Shown piece after piece: positions 17,220 to 25,995 of a DNA stretch of 64,000 nt (its first letter is position 1; each line of letters starts with the position of its first letter). Below the pieces are notes generated by a model. That model was not told the origin of the DNA and did not search any database. It was given only the letters and a program-made list of their open reading frames with translations. Both the position numbers and the translations under genes were made by a program. Origin of the DNA: UBA2279 sp034399355 (GTDB lineage: Bacteria; Actinomycetota; Coriobacteriia; Anaerosomatales; Anaerosomataceae). Where the stretch lies: NCBI GenBank assembly GCA_034399355.1, contig JAXMMT010000037.1, positions 62,001 through 126,000 on the forward strand. The letters run 5' to 3'.

Positions 17220-20200
17220 CTACTCTAGGTCGCCGAGACGCTGTTTAGGCAGGATAGGACGATTGAACGCCTGGAGCAACCGGTCCGCATCAGCCTTCAG
17301 GGCCCAGTCACAGAAGTCGCCGAACTCGGCCAGCTCCTCCCTGCCCTCGGCATAGCGCGTCGAGGAGTTCAAATCGAGCTTCGTCTCCGGCGCAGGGAGC
17401 ATGACGAGCCGTCGGTAGACGCCGGTACCCTCGCTCTCGACCAGTCCCAGCTCGCGGAAGACACCCACGCCCGTCGAGACTCCCTTGTCGGTCAGCTTCG
17501 TCTTGGGCCGACGCTGCTTTACCCGGTCCGCTATCTCGGCGTTCGTGATCTCGATGCTTTCACCCTCGGCGGCAAGGTCATTGAGCGTCAGATAGAGCGC
17601 CGCGAGATCGTCGCGTTCCGGCGCGGTGGACTCCAAGATCATCCGGTTGATGCGCACATCTTTGGCCGAGTACACGACGTGTATGTTCGAAGTGACTCCG
17701 TCGCGGCCGGCTCGGCCACTCATTTGATTGAACTCGACATCGTTGAATGGCAGATGGTAGAGCACGACGTGACGCACGTCCGGGATGTTGACGCCTTCAC
17801 CGAAAGCACTCGTCGCCACGACGACGCTGATCTCACCTTCACGGAACGCACGCTCCACCGCATGTCTTACCGAGCGCGTGAGTCCGCCGTTATAGAACGC
17901 GACACGATGGAAGAGCCCCGGGACCTTCGCGCGCAGTTGTCGTGCGAGTGAGACAGTCGTGTTTCTACTGTTCACGTACACGATGACCTTCTCGCCCCTG
18001 GCGGCAAGCGACGCCACATACGTGACTTTGTCTTCACACCCTCGTCTGTCCCCGACGGTCAGGTTCTCGCGCACCGTGGGGTCGGCAACGATGCGCTCGA
18101 TGCCGAGCGTACTCACGATCGTATCGGCGACTCCGTCTCCGGCCGTGGCTGTCACAGCCAGCACGGTCGGTGCACCGAGTGCTTCGACCACTCGACCGAG
18201 TCTCGTGTACGCAGGGCGGTGTCCGGCTCTGGAGAGGCCAACGTGGTGCGCTTCGTCCACCACAAGGAAGCCCACCCTACCGGCCTCGGCAAAGCGTCGT
18301 GCATGATGGTCGATGAATTCCGGCGTGGTCAACACAACGTCCAAAGACCCGTCAGCGAGCGCCGCGAATGCCTCGTCGCGGGCGCCGAGCGCGGTCTCGC
18401 CGCTTATCACGCGAACGCTCATGCCGAGTTCTGCGAAGACTTCGGTCAGATGGAACGCTTGGTCCGCGACGAGCGCGCGCAACGGGTATACGAAGACCGA
18501 AGCCCGATCGTGCGCGATCGCCTCGCGGGCCGCGTGCATGTGGAAGACAAGCGACTTGCCGCGCCCGGTCGCCATCACGACAAGCGTGTTTCGGCCATTC
18601 GCGAGATGACGGAGCGCGTCTGACTGCGCATCATGTAGCGCTCGGTCTCCGATGAACGCGTATCGGAGCTCGGCGTCAAGTTCCTCGGGACCCAGGGCGC
18701 TCAGGGCCTTACGGCGCCGACGGGCGACCTCTACCTGCTCCGCGTCCCCTTCGGCCATGACACGCCGGGTGACGAGTACGTTCACCCCGTAGCTCTCCCC
18801 GTCGCAGCCGCCCGTGATCTCCGTGACCGTCACGTCGTAGTCGATTCCGGCATCCACGAAAGGTGCAAACGCCGCAGCGAGACGTCGATTGAAGAAGCCG
18901 ACCTGATCACCGAACGCATCGAACAGCGCGCACGCATTGGCGTCATATTCATTGTCTGGTTGGCGCTCGAGCCGGAGCGGCGACCCAGGCGTCAGTCGTG
19001 AGACCACGTCCTGCCGCCCCTCGAAGGTCACCCCGACCAGCTTGGTGTGGAACGCGTCGGCCTCGCCGATACCGCTGTACTCGCCACGTGCAAGGATCTC
19101 ATCAGCACGTTCGAACAGGTCATCCACGAGTTCGGCAGCCGGAGCATCCTCCGCATGGGGACGCTCGGCGATGTCGAGCGCGCGAAGCTGCACGCGCTCG
19201 GCGCCCTGCCATATGTCACGCACCAGCTCGAAGGCGAGATCGACAGCGACTTCCGTCCCCGCAAGACGCTCGATGTCCGGACAGCGGAAGCAGATGCCCG
19301 GCACCGCCGTGGCGCCGTCATAGGCAGTGAAGCGAAGGTGCTGGGCACCCTTTCCGACGCGCCGGCGACCGTTCATGAAGACGCCGACACTCGCGAGTAC
19401 GGGCGGGCGGTTTCCATGACCGAACGGTTCGAGCAGCTCGAACTCGGCCGCAAGCTCAACACAGAGCGCATCGAGGGGTACTTCCACATCAATCGAGAGT
19501 CGCGGCACGAACGCCTCGGCCGGCACCTGCGCTACAAAGCGTGCGAGTCCCTCCTTGAAGGCCTCGAGAGACGCCGCGGGGAGGGTCGCCCCTACGGCGG
19601 CCGAGTGCCCTCCGAATCGCGTGAGCATCGGAGAGAGCGATGAGACCGCCTCGAACAGGTCGACTCCTTCGACGCTCCGGCCTGAGCCCTGCGCCTCGCC
19701 GTCCTCGATGCAGAACAGCAGCGCGGGGACACCGAACCGCGCCACAAACCGCGACGCGACGATACCCCGCACGCCTTCGTGCCAGCCCTCACCGGCAAGG
19801 ACAAGGACGCGGTCACCTTCATGAAACGAGCGTTCGGCTTCCGCCAATGCGTCGTCCATCAGGTCGCCCTCGGCTGCCTGACGGAGTCGGTTGTGCTCGT
19901 CCAACGCGTTCGCAAGCTCCTCGGCCCGCTGCGGATCGTCGGTCATCAGGAGTTCAAGCGCCTGTGCGGGGTCGGCCATCCGACCCGCCGCGTTCAGCCG
20001 AGGGGCCAACGCGAATGCGACACGGTCTGCAGCCAGCGTCTCGATGTCCACCCCCGCGACGGCCGCAAGGGCCGCGATGCCCGGCCGGGGCGACTGGCGC
20101 GTTCGTTCCAGACCAGCCGCCACAAGTGCGCGGTTCTCCGAGAGGAGCGGGACGATGTCCGCAACGGTTCCGAGCATCGCAAGGTCGGTCAGCGTGCGCC

Positions 20201-20864
20201 ACACCTCGGGATGGCCGAGACGCTCTCCAACGGCCTGCACGAGTTTGAGCGCAACGCCCGCGCCAGCGAACTCGTTGAACGACGCACCGGATGCGAGCTT
20301 GGGGTTGGCAACCGGGCCTACGGGCACTCCCTCTCCCGGCTCATGATGGTCGGTGACGACGGTTTCGATGCCGCGCTTGGCCAGGAGCGCTACTTCGGCC
20401 GCCGAGGATATGCCGCAGTCAACAGTGATGACGAGATCAGGCGACATGTCACTGATGCGCTCTATCGCTGCTTCAGTGAGACCGTACCCCTCCCTGAAGC
20501 GATGCGGCACGGTCGCCGAGACACTCGCACCCATCGCGCGAAGGCCGAGCGCGACCACTGCCGCCGACGAGATGCCGTCCAAGTCGAAGTCGCCGAACAC
20601 GAGGACCCGCTCACCGGCGCGAACCGCCTCGGCCACACGGTCGGCCACTGCAACCATGCCGGGGATGAGCTCGGGCGGACCCCAGTCACGGTCGAGTGAC
20701 GGCGACATGAAGCGCCTGGCGGAATCGACGTCTTTGAACCCGCGGGACGCGAGGACGCGCGCCGTCACGGGAGAGATGCCCAGACCGGCAGCCAGTTCTC
20801 GTACGGTCGCATCGTCAGCCGGGACCACCGACCAGACGGCGCGGCTGCAAGAAACTCGTGTCAT
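17220..20864 (-). CDS. recJ: RecJ exonuclease fused to HIRAN domain and RecQ-like helicase
   Basis: A 1214-residue protein with three modules in one frame. Residues about 1-570 are RecJ: DHH site GDFDLDGISS (91-100), DCGIS, TDHHEPGEG, the WHEGVRGIVASR and RFGGHSAAVGATL DHHA1 motifs, then an OB-like part. Residues about 605-690 match a HIRAN domain (LVGVTFEGRQ, RQPDNEYDANACAL, GFFNRRLAAAF). Residues about 735-1214 are a superfamily 2 helicase of RecQ type: Walker A ATGRGKS, DEAHH box, TATAG, and motif VI QMSGRAGRDG. RecJ is a 5'-3' single-strand exonuclease and RecQ unwinds 3'-5', so the fusion would join unwinding and degradation. Normal RecJ is about 550-750 residues. A TAGAAT box lies 6 nt before the ATG. 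Confidence 0.93.
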   Translation of the reverse strand: MTRVSCSRAVWSVVPADDATVRELAAGLGISPVTARVLASRGFKDVDSARRFMSPSLDRDWGPPELIPGMVAVADRVAEAVRAGERVLVFGDFDLDGISSAAVVALGLRAMGASVSATVPHRFREGYGLTEAAIERISDMSPDLVITVDCGISSAAEVALLAKRGIETVVTDHHEPGEGVPVGPVANPKLASGASFNEFAGAGVALKLVQAVGERLGHPEVWRTLTDLAMLGTVADIVPLLSENRALVAAGLERTRQSPRPGIAALAAVAGVDIETLAADRVAFALAPRLNAAGRMADPAQALELLMTDDPQRAEELANALDEHNRLRQAAEGDLMDDALAEAERSFHEGDRVLVLAGEGWHEGVRGIVASRFVARFGVPALLFCIEDGEAQGSGRSVEGVDLFEAVSSLSPMLTRFGGHSAAVGATLPAASLEAFKEGLARFVAQVPAEAFVPRLSIDVEVPLDALCVELAAEFELLEPFGHGNRPPVLASVGVFMNGRRRVGKGAQHLRFTAYDGATAVPGICFRCPDIERLAGTEVAVDLAFELVRDIWQGAERVQLRALDIAERPHAEDAPAAELVDDLFERADEILARGEYSGIGEADAFHTKLVGVTFEGRQDVVSRLTPGSPLRLERQPDNEYDANACALFDAFGDQVGFFNRRLAAAFAPFVDAGIDYDVTVTEITGGCDGESYGVNVLVTRRVMAEGDAEQVEVARRRRKALSALGPEELDAELRYAFIGDRALHDAQSDALRHLANGRNTLVVMATGRGKSLVFHMHAAREAIAHDRASVFVYPLRALVADQAFHLTEVFAELGMSVRVISGETALGARDEAFAALADGSLDVVLTTPEFIDHHARRFAEAGRVGFLVVDEAHHVGLSRAGHRPAYTRLGRVVEALGAPTVLAVTATAGDGVADTIVSTLGIERIVADPTVRENLTVGDRRGCEDKVTYVASLAARGEKVIVYVNSRNTTVSLARQLRAKVPGLFHRVAFYNGGLTRSVRHAVERAFREGEISVVVATSAFGEGVNIPDVRHVVLYHLPFNDVEFNQMSGRAGRDGVTSNIHVVYSAKDVRINRMILESTAPERDDLAALYLTLNDLAAEGESIEITNAEIADRVKQRRPKTKLTDKGVSTGVGVFRELGLVESEGTGVYRRLVMLPAPETKLDLNSSTRYAEGREELAEFGDFCDWALKADADRLLQAFNRPILPKQRLGDLE

Positions 20865-20882
20865 GTCCCCATTCTACCCGTC

Positions 20883-20911
20883 GGGGCCGACACGCTCGGC
20901 GTGCCGGCCCC
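20883..20911 (-). terminator. Strong hairpin between secF and recJ
   Basis: GGGGCCG pairs with CGGCCCC around an inner CACGC/GCGTG stem with one mismatch, giving a hairpin of about 13 bp. It lies 21 nt after the secF stop and 19 nt before the recJ start on the minus strand. No T tract follows. It could attenuate or separate recJ from the sec genes. Confidence 0.45.
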
Positions 20912-20931
20912 GTACCGGAGTCTATGCGGCA

Positions 20932-21846
20932 CTAGGCCGCGCTTCTCCCATACTTCTTCTTGAGCGCCTGGAACTTGGGCTCGCGTTCTTTCCATATCGT
21001 GTAGATCGGGCTCGCCACACCGATGGAGGAGTACGCGCCGGAGATCATGCCGATGAACAGCGCGAACGCGAAGTCCTTGAGTGTGGATCCGCCGAACGCC
21101 AGTAGGCACACGACCGGGATGAGCGAGGTGAGCGAGGTGTTGATCGACCGCACCAGCACCTGGTTGATGGAGTCGTTCGCCATCCGCTGGAAGGTCTGCT
21201 TCACCAGGCGCTGGCCGTTCTCGCGGATGCGGTGGAACACCACGATCGTGTCATAGACCGAGTAGCCGAGAATCGTGAGCAGCGCAGCCATCGTGTTCGG
21301 CGTGAACTCCCGGCCGAACAGCGAGTAGATGCCCAGCGTGATGATGACATCGTGTACGAGCGCGACGACCGCAGTCACCGACATCTTGTATTCGAAGCGC
21401 ACCGAGATGTAGGCAAGGATCGCAAGAACCGAAGCCGCGAGCGCATAGAGCGCCTTCTCGGTGATGTTCTTGCCCCAGCCGGGGCCGATCGTCGTGACGT
21501 TGATGTCTTGCTTGGGCAGACCAAGCTCGGCCAGCACGGCACTGAACGCTCCGTTCGCTGCGTCGGCGTCATCCTCGGCCGTACGGACGATGAAGCCACC
21601 GTCATCGGTAAGCTGAATGGAGGCGTTACCCGCGTTGGGAACGTTGGCGACCTCCAGAGCGTCACGCATGTCGTCCGTCGTGACGCCGTTCGTGCCGGCG
21701 AACGTCATCACCGTGCCGCCCTGGAACTCGACGCCGAAGACCAGCCCGCGAATCGCGAGCGAACCGATGCTGACAGCGATCAGAACCGCGGAGATCACGA
21801 AGAACCACTTCTTGTTGCCGAGAAAATCAATGTTGGGCCTACGCAT
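20932..21846 (-). CDS. secF: Protein translocase subunit SecF
   Basis: A 304-residue SecF with six expected membrane helices. It begins with IDFLGNKKWFFVISAVLI, then FGVEFQGGTVM and the periplasmic domain. The conserved membrane core contains YTVGLGIYSL-like ITLGIYSLFGREF, YSVYDTIVVFHRIREN, and SINTSLTSLIPVVCLLAFGG. It overlaps secD by 8 bp. SecDF uses the proton gradient to pull exported proteins across the membrane. Confidence 0.97.
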   Translation of the reverse strand: MRRPNIDFLGNKKWFFVISAVLIAVSIGSLAIRGLVFGVEFQGGTVMTFAGTNGVTTDDMRDALEVANVPNAGNASIQLTDDGGFIVRTAEDDADAANGAFSAVLAELGLPKQDINVTTIGPGWGKNITEKALYALAASVLAILAYISVRFEYKMSVTAVVALVHDVIITLGIYSLFGREFTPNTMAALLTILGYSVYDTIVVFHRIRENGQRLVKQTFQRMANDSINQVLVRSINTSLTSLIPVVCLLAFGGSTLKDFAFALFIGMISGAYSSIGVASPIYTIWKEREPKFQALKKKYGRSAA

Positions 21847-23146
21847 CGGTATCAGCCCCCTTCATGCCGAAGATGAAGGGCTTCTTGGCCACCACTGATT
21901 CAGCAAGCATGATGATTGCCGGACGCGTGAACAGGAACGCGACGGTGAGGTCTATCGCGATACCGATCATAAGCGTGAGCGCAAAGCCCTTGACCGGGCC
22001 GATTGCGATCATATACAGCATCAGCGCCGAGACAAGCGTGACGACGTCAGCGTCCACGCTGGTGAGCAGTGCGTGCCTCGTACTGGACCTCGCAGCGCTG
22101 CGGAAGGTCTTGCCCATCCGTACTTCCTCTTTGAATCGCTCGAACATGAGGATGGAGGAGTCGGCGGCGAGACCGACCGTGAGCACCATACCTGCGATGC
22201 CCGGCAGCGAGAGTGCGAATGCCCCGAAGCGCGACAGCAGCGCCAGCACACCGAGGAAGATCGACGCGAAGAAGCCGAGGCTGAACCACGAGATCACGCC
22301 GAGGCCCCGGTAGTAGAGCGCCATGAACACCATGACCAGCGCGAGGCCGACCATACCGGCGAGCAGGCCCTGGCGCAGCGAGTCCTGACCGAGTGTCGGT
22401 CCGACGACACGGGACTCAGAGAACGCGAGGTTCACCGGCAACGCACCTGCCTGCAGGACCGCAGCGAGGCGTTTCGCCTCCTCGGCCGTGAAACTGCCGG
22501 AAATCTGCGTGTCCCCGGTCAGGATGGGCTCGTTGACAACGGGCGCGGACTGCACGATCCCGTCAAGCACGATGACGACCTGCTTGCCGACATTCGTGGA
22601 CGTGAAGTCGGCCCACGCCTTCGTGCCTGTAGGATCCATGCCAAGCGTGACCGCAGGCTGGTTGGTGCGAGTGTCGATGTCGGTGGCAGCTCGCGTCACG
22701 CTGGCACCGGTGATGATCACAGCGGATGCCTCGTAGCTGCCCTCGGGAAGCTGTACGCCGTAGCCGAGCACCGCGGTGGTGCTGATGCTGGCCGCCGGAA
22801 CGAAGTCCAGTCGTCCGGTGCTCCGGAGAGCCTTGAGCGCCTCGTCAGAGTCCTTGACGCCCGGGAGCTGCACGAGGAACGAGTCGGCGCCCTGCCGCTG
22901 GACGGTGGCCTCCGAGACGCCCAGACCGTTGACGCGGTTAGCGAGAATCGTTGAGACACGCGACATGGCGTCCTCGGTGATCGTCTCGTTCGCGGTCGGC
23001 TCGGCCGTCAGGATGACGGAAAGCCCGCCTTTGATGTCGAGACCTTGCGTGATGTTCGTGTCGAGCGGCCAGAACTGCCACCATGACAGTCCCACGAGCA
23101 CCACCACGAGGGCGAGTGCGAGGAGATTGCGTTGCTTGGGATCCAT
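21839..23146 (-). CDS. secD: Protein translocase subunit SecD
   Basis: A 435-residue SecD. The N-terminal helix is followed by DTNITQGLDIKGGLSVILTA, the P1 head domain (TEDAMSRVSTILANRVNGLGVSE in part), and the C-terminal six-helix bundle with GLAADSSILMFERFKEE and FRSAARSSTRHALLTSVDAD. Its length and domain order match the family. It overlaps secF downstream and lies 40 bp after the HD-domain gene. Confidence 0.97.
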   Translation of the reverse strand: MDPKQRNLLALALVVVLVGLSWWQFWPLDTNITQGLDIKGGLSVILTAEPTANETITEDAMSRVSTILANRVNGLGVSEATVQRQGADSFLVQLPGVKDSDEALKALRSTGRLDFVPAASISTTAVLGYGVQLPEGSYEASAVIITGASVTRAATDIDTRTNQPAVTLGMDPTGTKAWADFTSTNVGKQVVIVLDGIVQSAPVVNEPILTGDTQISGSFTAEEAKRLAAVLQAGALPVNLAFSESRVVGPTLGQDSLRQGLLAGMVGLALVMVFMALYYRGLGVISWFSLGFFASIFLGVLALLSRFGAFALSLPGIAGMVLTVGLAADSSILMFERFKEEVRMGKTFRSAARSSTRHALLTSVDADVVTLVSALMLYMIAIGPVKGFALTLMIGIAIDLTVAFLFTRPAIIMLAESVVAKKPFIFGMKGADTDA

Positions 23147-23186
23147 AGTCGTGTGTTACCCCGTCCTTCCGTTACGCGACGGCCGC

Positions 23187-23864
23187 CTACAGCAGCTTCG
23201 TCTCGTTGATCACCAGGCTGAACTGCGCGTCCAGCACACCCGCCGCCTTGCGGCAGATCTGCATCCGCGAAAGAAATATCTCGAAGTACTCCATGACCTG
23301 GCTCTCCTCGGTATCGATATCGATCTCGAGGGTGAGCATCCTGGTCGGTTTATCCACGCGCAAAAACGAACGCTTCGCAGCATAGTTGACGCGATCGTGG
23401 ATGTCGAAGGTAGCGGGATCGGTGTTGCGGACCCTCGTGTGGTGGACATCGGCTTTGTCGGCCATGATCACCGCAGCACCGACAACGGTCGCGGGGACGC
23501 CGATCTCTTCCTCATGGTTGCCGAGTGCATTCATGATGACCGCGACCTCATTGAAGCCCATGCCAAGACGGACGAGCGTGGACTTGGCCAGCATGGCCGC
23601 TGAGACACCGTGGAACTCACGGGAGATGCAGTTGCCGATGTCGTGCATGAACCCGGCGACCGACGCGACCTCAGCGGTGCGCTCGTCGTAGCCGAGGCGG
23701 TGCAGGATGTTGCCCGCGATGTGGGCGACAAGATTGGCGTGGCGTAGGCCGTGCTCGGTGTAGCCGAGCGCGCCGAGGTAGTCGTCGCCCATCTGGATGT
23801 ATGCAAGCACGCCCGAATCCGACTGGACGTCGTCCAGCATCACGAGCTTACCGGCCTCGGCCAT
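23187..23864 (-). CDS. HD-domain phosphohydrolase-like protein
   Basis: A 225-residue HD-superfamily protein. Metal-binding residues appear in YTEHGLRHANLVA, GFMHDIGNCISREFHG and a later LGNHEEEIG; further on, MADKADVHHTRVR. Proteins of this type hydrolyse nucleotides or cyclic nucleotides; the substrate is unknown. It sits 1 bp after yajC and 40 bp before secD, inside the yajC-secD-secF block, so it is likely co-expressed with the Sec accessory proteins. The last ~60 residues (EIDIDTEESQVMEYFEIFLSR) have no recognisable domain. Confidence 0.8.
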   Translation of the reverse strand: MAEAGKLVMLDDVQSDSGVLAYIQMGDDYLGALGYTEHGLRHANLVAHIAGNILHRLGYDERTAEVASVAGFMHDIGNCISREFHGVSAAMLAKSTLVRLGMGFNEVAVIMNALGNHEEEIGVPATVVGAAVIMADKADVHHTRVRNTDPATFDIHDRVNYAAKRSFLRVDKPTRMLTLEIDIDTEESQVMEYFEIFLSRMQICRKAAGVLDAQFSLVINETKLL

Positions 23865-23865
23865 G

Positions 23866-24132
23866 CTAGCCCTCGAGCTTCCGCGCGACAGCGCTACGCA
23901 GGACCTCGATGACGAGCGCGGGCGCGATCTCGAGACCGACGCGATCGTCTTCCAGGCTCACGACGGTACCGAAGATGCCGCCCATCGTGACGATGCGGTC
24001 GCCCACTTCAAGCGACGCCATGAGCGCCTGCTGCTCCTTCTGACGCTTCATTTGCGGACGGATGAAAAGCAAGTACATGCCCCCCAGTACGAGAGCGATC
24101 CAAAGCACTTGAGCGAGCGCTGCACTGTCCAT
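23866..24132 (-). CDS. yajC: Preprotein translocase subunit YajC
   Basis: An 88-residue protein with one N-terminal membrane helix (VLWIALVLGGMYLLFI) directly followed by the family hallmark RPQMKRQKEQQAL. The SLEVGDRIVTMGGIFGTVV segment is also typical. The start at 24132 has GGAGG 5 nt upstream; the longer frame to 24255 would add an unrelated basic leader. YajC associates with SecDF, which lies downstream on the same strand. Confidence 0.95.
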   Translation of the reverse strand: MDSAALAQVLWIALVLGGMYLLFIRPQMKRQKEQQALMASLEVGDRIVTMGGIFGTVVSLEDDRVGLEIAPALVIEVLRSAVARKLEG

Positions 24133-24214
24133 GAGAACCTCCGGATGAAGTCGATACGAACGGCGCGGCCACAGACTGCGCGCACGATACTGCATACTAC
24201 CACTCGCGACAGAC

Positions 24215-25336
24215 CTAGTAGTCGTCGGCCCCCGGCCCGTCGAGCCAGGCCGCAAGGAAGCCTGCGTAGGTGCCGGCTGCGATCGCAGTCCGCGCCTGTT
24301 CGGCGAGATCGAACAGGAAGTGCAGGTTGTGTACCGAGATGAGCGTGGCGCCGAGCATCTCTTTCGTCGTGACGAGATGCCGCAGGTAGGACCGCGTATA
24401 GCCGGTACACGTCGGGCACGAACACGCCGGGTCGAGCGGGCCGGTGTCCCGAGTGTACTTCGCGTTCTTCAAGTTCATTCGACCGGTCGACGAGAACGCG
24501 GTTCCCGTGCGAGCGGTGCGTGTCGGGAGAACGCAGTCGAACATGTCGATGCCGAGCGCAATCGCGCGAAGCATGGTCGTGGGGTTCCCGACACCCATGA
24601 GATAGCGCGGACGATTCTCGGGCAACATGGCTGCGACCGGCGCCAGACTTTCCAACATCAGTTCGTGCGGCTCGCCAACCGAGTATCCCCCGATGCCGTA
24701 GCCCAGGAAGTCGAGCGCCACGGTCCGCTCGACACTCTCGGCACGCAAGTGAGGGTAGACGCCGCCCTGCACGATGCCAAAGAGCGCCTGGTCCTCACGT
24801 GTGTGTGCTGTCTTGCACTGCCCCGCCCAGCTCGCCGAGCGCCGAACCGCATCAGCGACCGCGCTCTCCTCGGCAGGATAAGGCGGGCACTGGTCGAGCA
24901 CCATGGCGATATCGCCGCCGAGCTCCTGCTGGATGCGCATATTCTCCTCGGGCGTCCAGAAGTGCTTGGCACCATCGATGATTGATCTGAACTCGACTCC
25001 GTCATCGGTGAGCTTCAGAGTGTCCGCAAGAGAGAATATCTGGAAGCCGCCCGAGTCAGTGAGAATCGCATGGTCCCAGTTCATGAACGCGTGCAGCCCG
25101 CCGTTGAGAGCTACAACGTCCGAGCCGGGGCGCAGGAACAAATGATAAGCGTTGGCAAGCAGCACCTGTGCGCCGATCTCGCGCAGCTGCGTAGTGGTAA
25201 CGCCCTTGACGGTCGCCCGGGTTCCAACCGGCATGAATACCGGCGTCCTCACCGGTCCATGCGCTGTGTGGAAGATGCCAGCTCGGGCAGCGGAGACCGT
25301 GTCGGCGGCAGTGACATCGAAGTCAAAGAGGGTCAT
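24215..25336 (-). CDS. tgt: Queuine/preQ1 tRNA-guanine transglycosylase
   Basis: A 373-residue bacterial Tgt, which exchanges guanine-34 of GUN-anticodon tRNAs for preQ1. The catalytic site includes ILTDSGGFQIFSL and the nucleophile region FDCVLPTRTAR. Zinc ligands are in CSCPTCTGY and the histidine of VHNLHF. On the minus strand an extended -10 (TGGTAGAAT) ends 6 nt before the ATG, so the mRNA may be leaderless. queA and queH lie upstream beyond the divergent sigma/anti-sigma pair. Confidence 0.97.
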   Translation of the reverse strand: MTLFDFDVTAADTVSAARAGIFHTAHGPVRTPVFMPVGTRATVKGVTTTQLREIGAQVLLANAYHLFLRPGSDVVALNGGLHAFMNWDHAILTDSGGFQIFSLADTLKLTDDGVEFRSIIDGAKHFWTPEENMRIQQELGGDIAMVLDQCPPYPAEESAVADAVRRSASWAGQCKTAHTREDQALFGIVQGGVYPHLRAESVERTVALDFLGYGIGGYSVGEPHELMLESLAPVAAMLPENRPRYLMGVGNPTTMLRAIALGIDMFDCVLPTRTARTGTAFSSTGRMNLKNAKYTRDTGPLDPACSCPTCTGYTRSYLRHLVTTKEMLGATLISVHNLHFLFDLAEQARTAIAAGTYAGFLAAWLDGPGADDY

Positions 25337-25437
25337 GCGCAGATTCTACCAGGAACATCCGCTCGTGTGACGGGCGCGCGGGGTATCCTTGACCGTGAAC
25401 CGGAACGCGCGCGGCATCGTCATAAGGAGCGCACGGA

Positions 25438-25995
25438 GTGGTCGGAAAGGCCATAGGCGACAGCGAACTCGTCGGAGCCGCCATCGGCGGCGACGAACGC
25501 GCCTTCTCGGCCCTCGTGCGTCGGCATGCCGACGCTGTGTACGGCCATGCGTTGCGTTTCTTCGGCGACAAGAACGCCGCCGAAGACGCCTCGCAGGAGG
25601 TGTTCCTCAAGGTGTTCCGTTCGCTCGCCACATTCGACTACCGGTCGAGCTTCTCGACATGGCTCTACCGCGTCACCCGCAACGTCTGCCTGGACATGAC
25701 GCGGCGCGGCGCACGCCAGCCACTCCCCGTCGACCCCGTCGACCTCTCTCCGATTCCGATCGCGGATTTCTCAGACTCGGTCGCTACCCGCGATGCACTA
25801 GAACACGCGATGCAAGCACTCTCTCCCGAGGATCGGGCGGCACTCGACGCGGTCACCCTGTTCGACCTCACCTACGAGCAGGCCGCCCAGGCACTCGGCA
25901 TACCGCAGGGCACCGTCAAGTCTCGCGTCTTCCGCGCACGTCGGCTCCTTATCTCACTGCTCTTCCCCATCGAGCCGGCGGAGGGAGGTGCCTGA
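25438..25995 (+). CDS. ECF-type RNA polymerase sigma factor
   Basis: A 185-residue RpoE-like sigma factor. Region 2 contains FSALVRRHADAVYGHALRFFGD, DASQEVFLKVFRSLATFDYRSSFSTWLYRV (in part) and NVCLDM; region 4 is LSPEDRAALDAVTLFDLTYEQAAQALGIPQGTVKSRVFRARR in shortened form. The start is GTG with AAGGAG 8 nt upstream. Its TGA stop shares one base with the ATG of the anti-sigma gene. It is transcribed away from tgt and points at queA. Its regulon is unknown. Confidence 0.93.
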   Translation: MVGKAIGDSELVGAAIGGDERAFSALVRRHADAVYGHALRFFGDKNAAEDASQEVFLKVFRSLATFDYRSSFSTWLYRVTRNVCLDMTRRGARQPLPVDPVDLSPIPIADFSDSVATRDALEHAMQALSPEDRAALDAVTLFDLTYEQAAQALGIPQGTVKSRVFRARRLLISLLFPIEPAEGGA

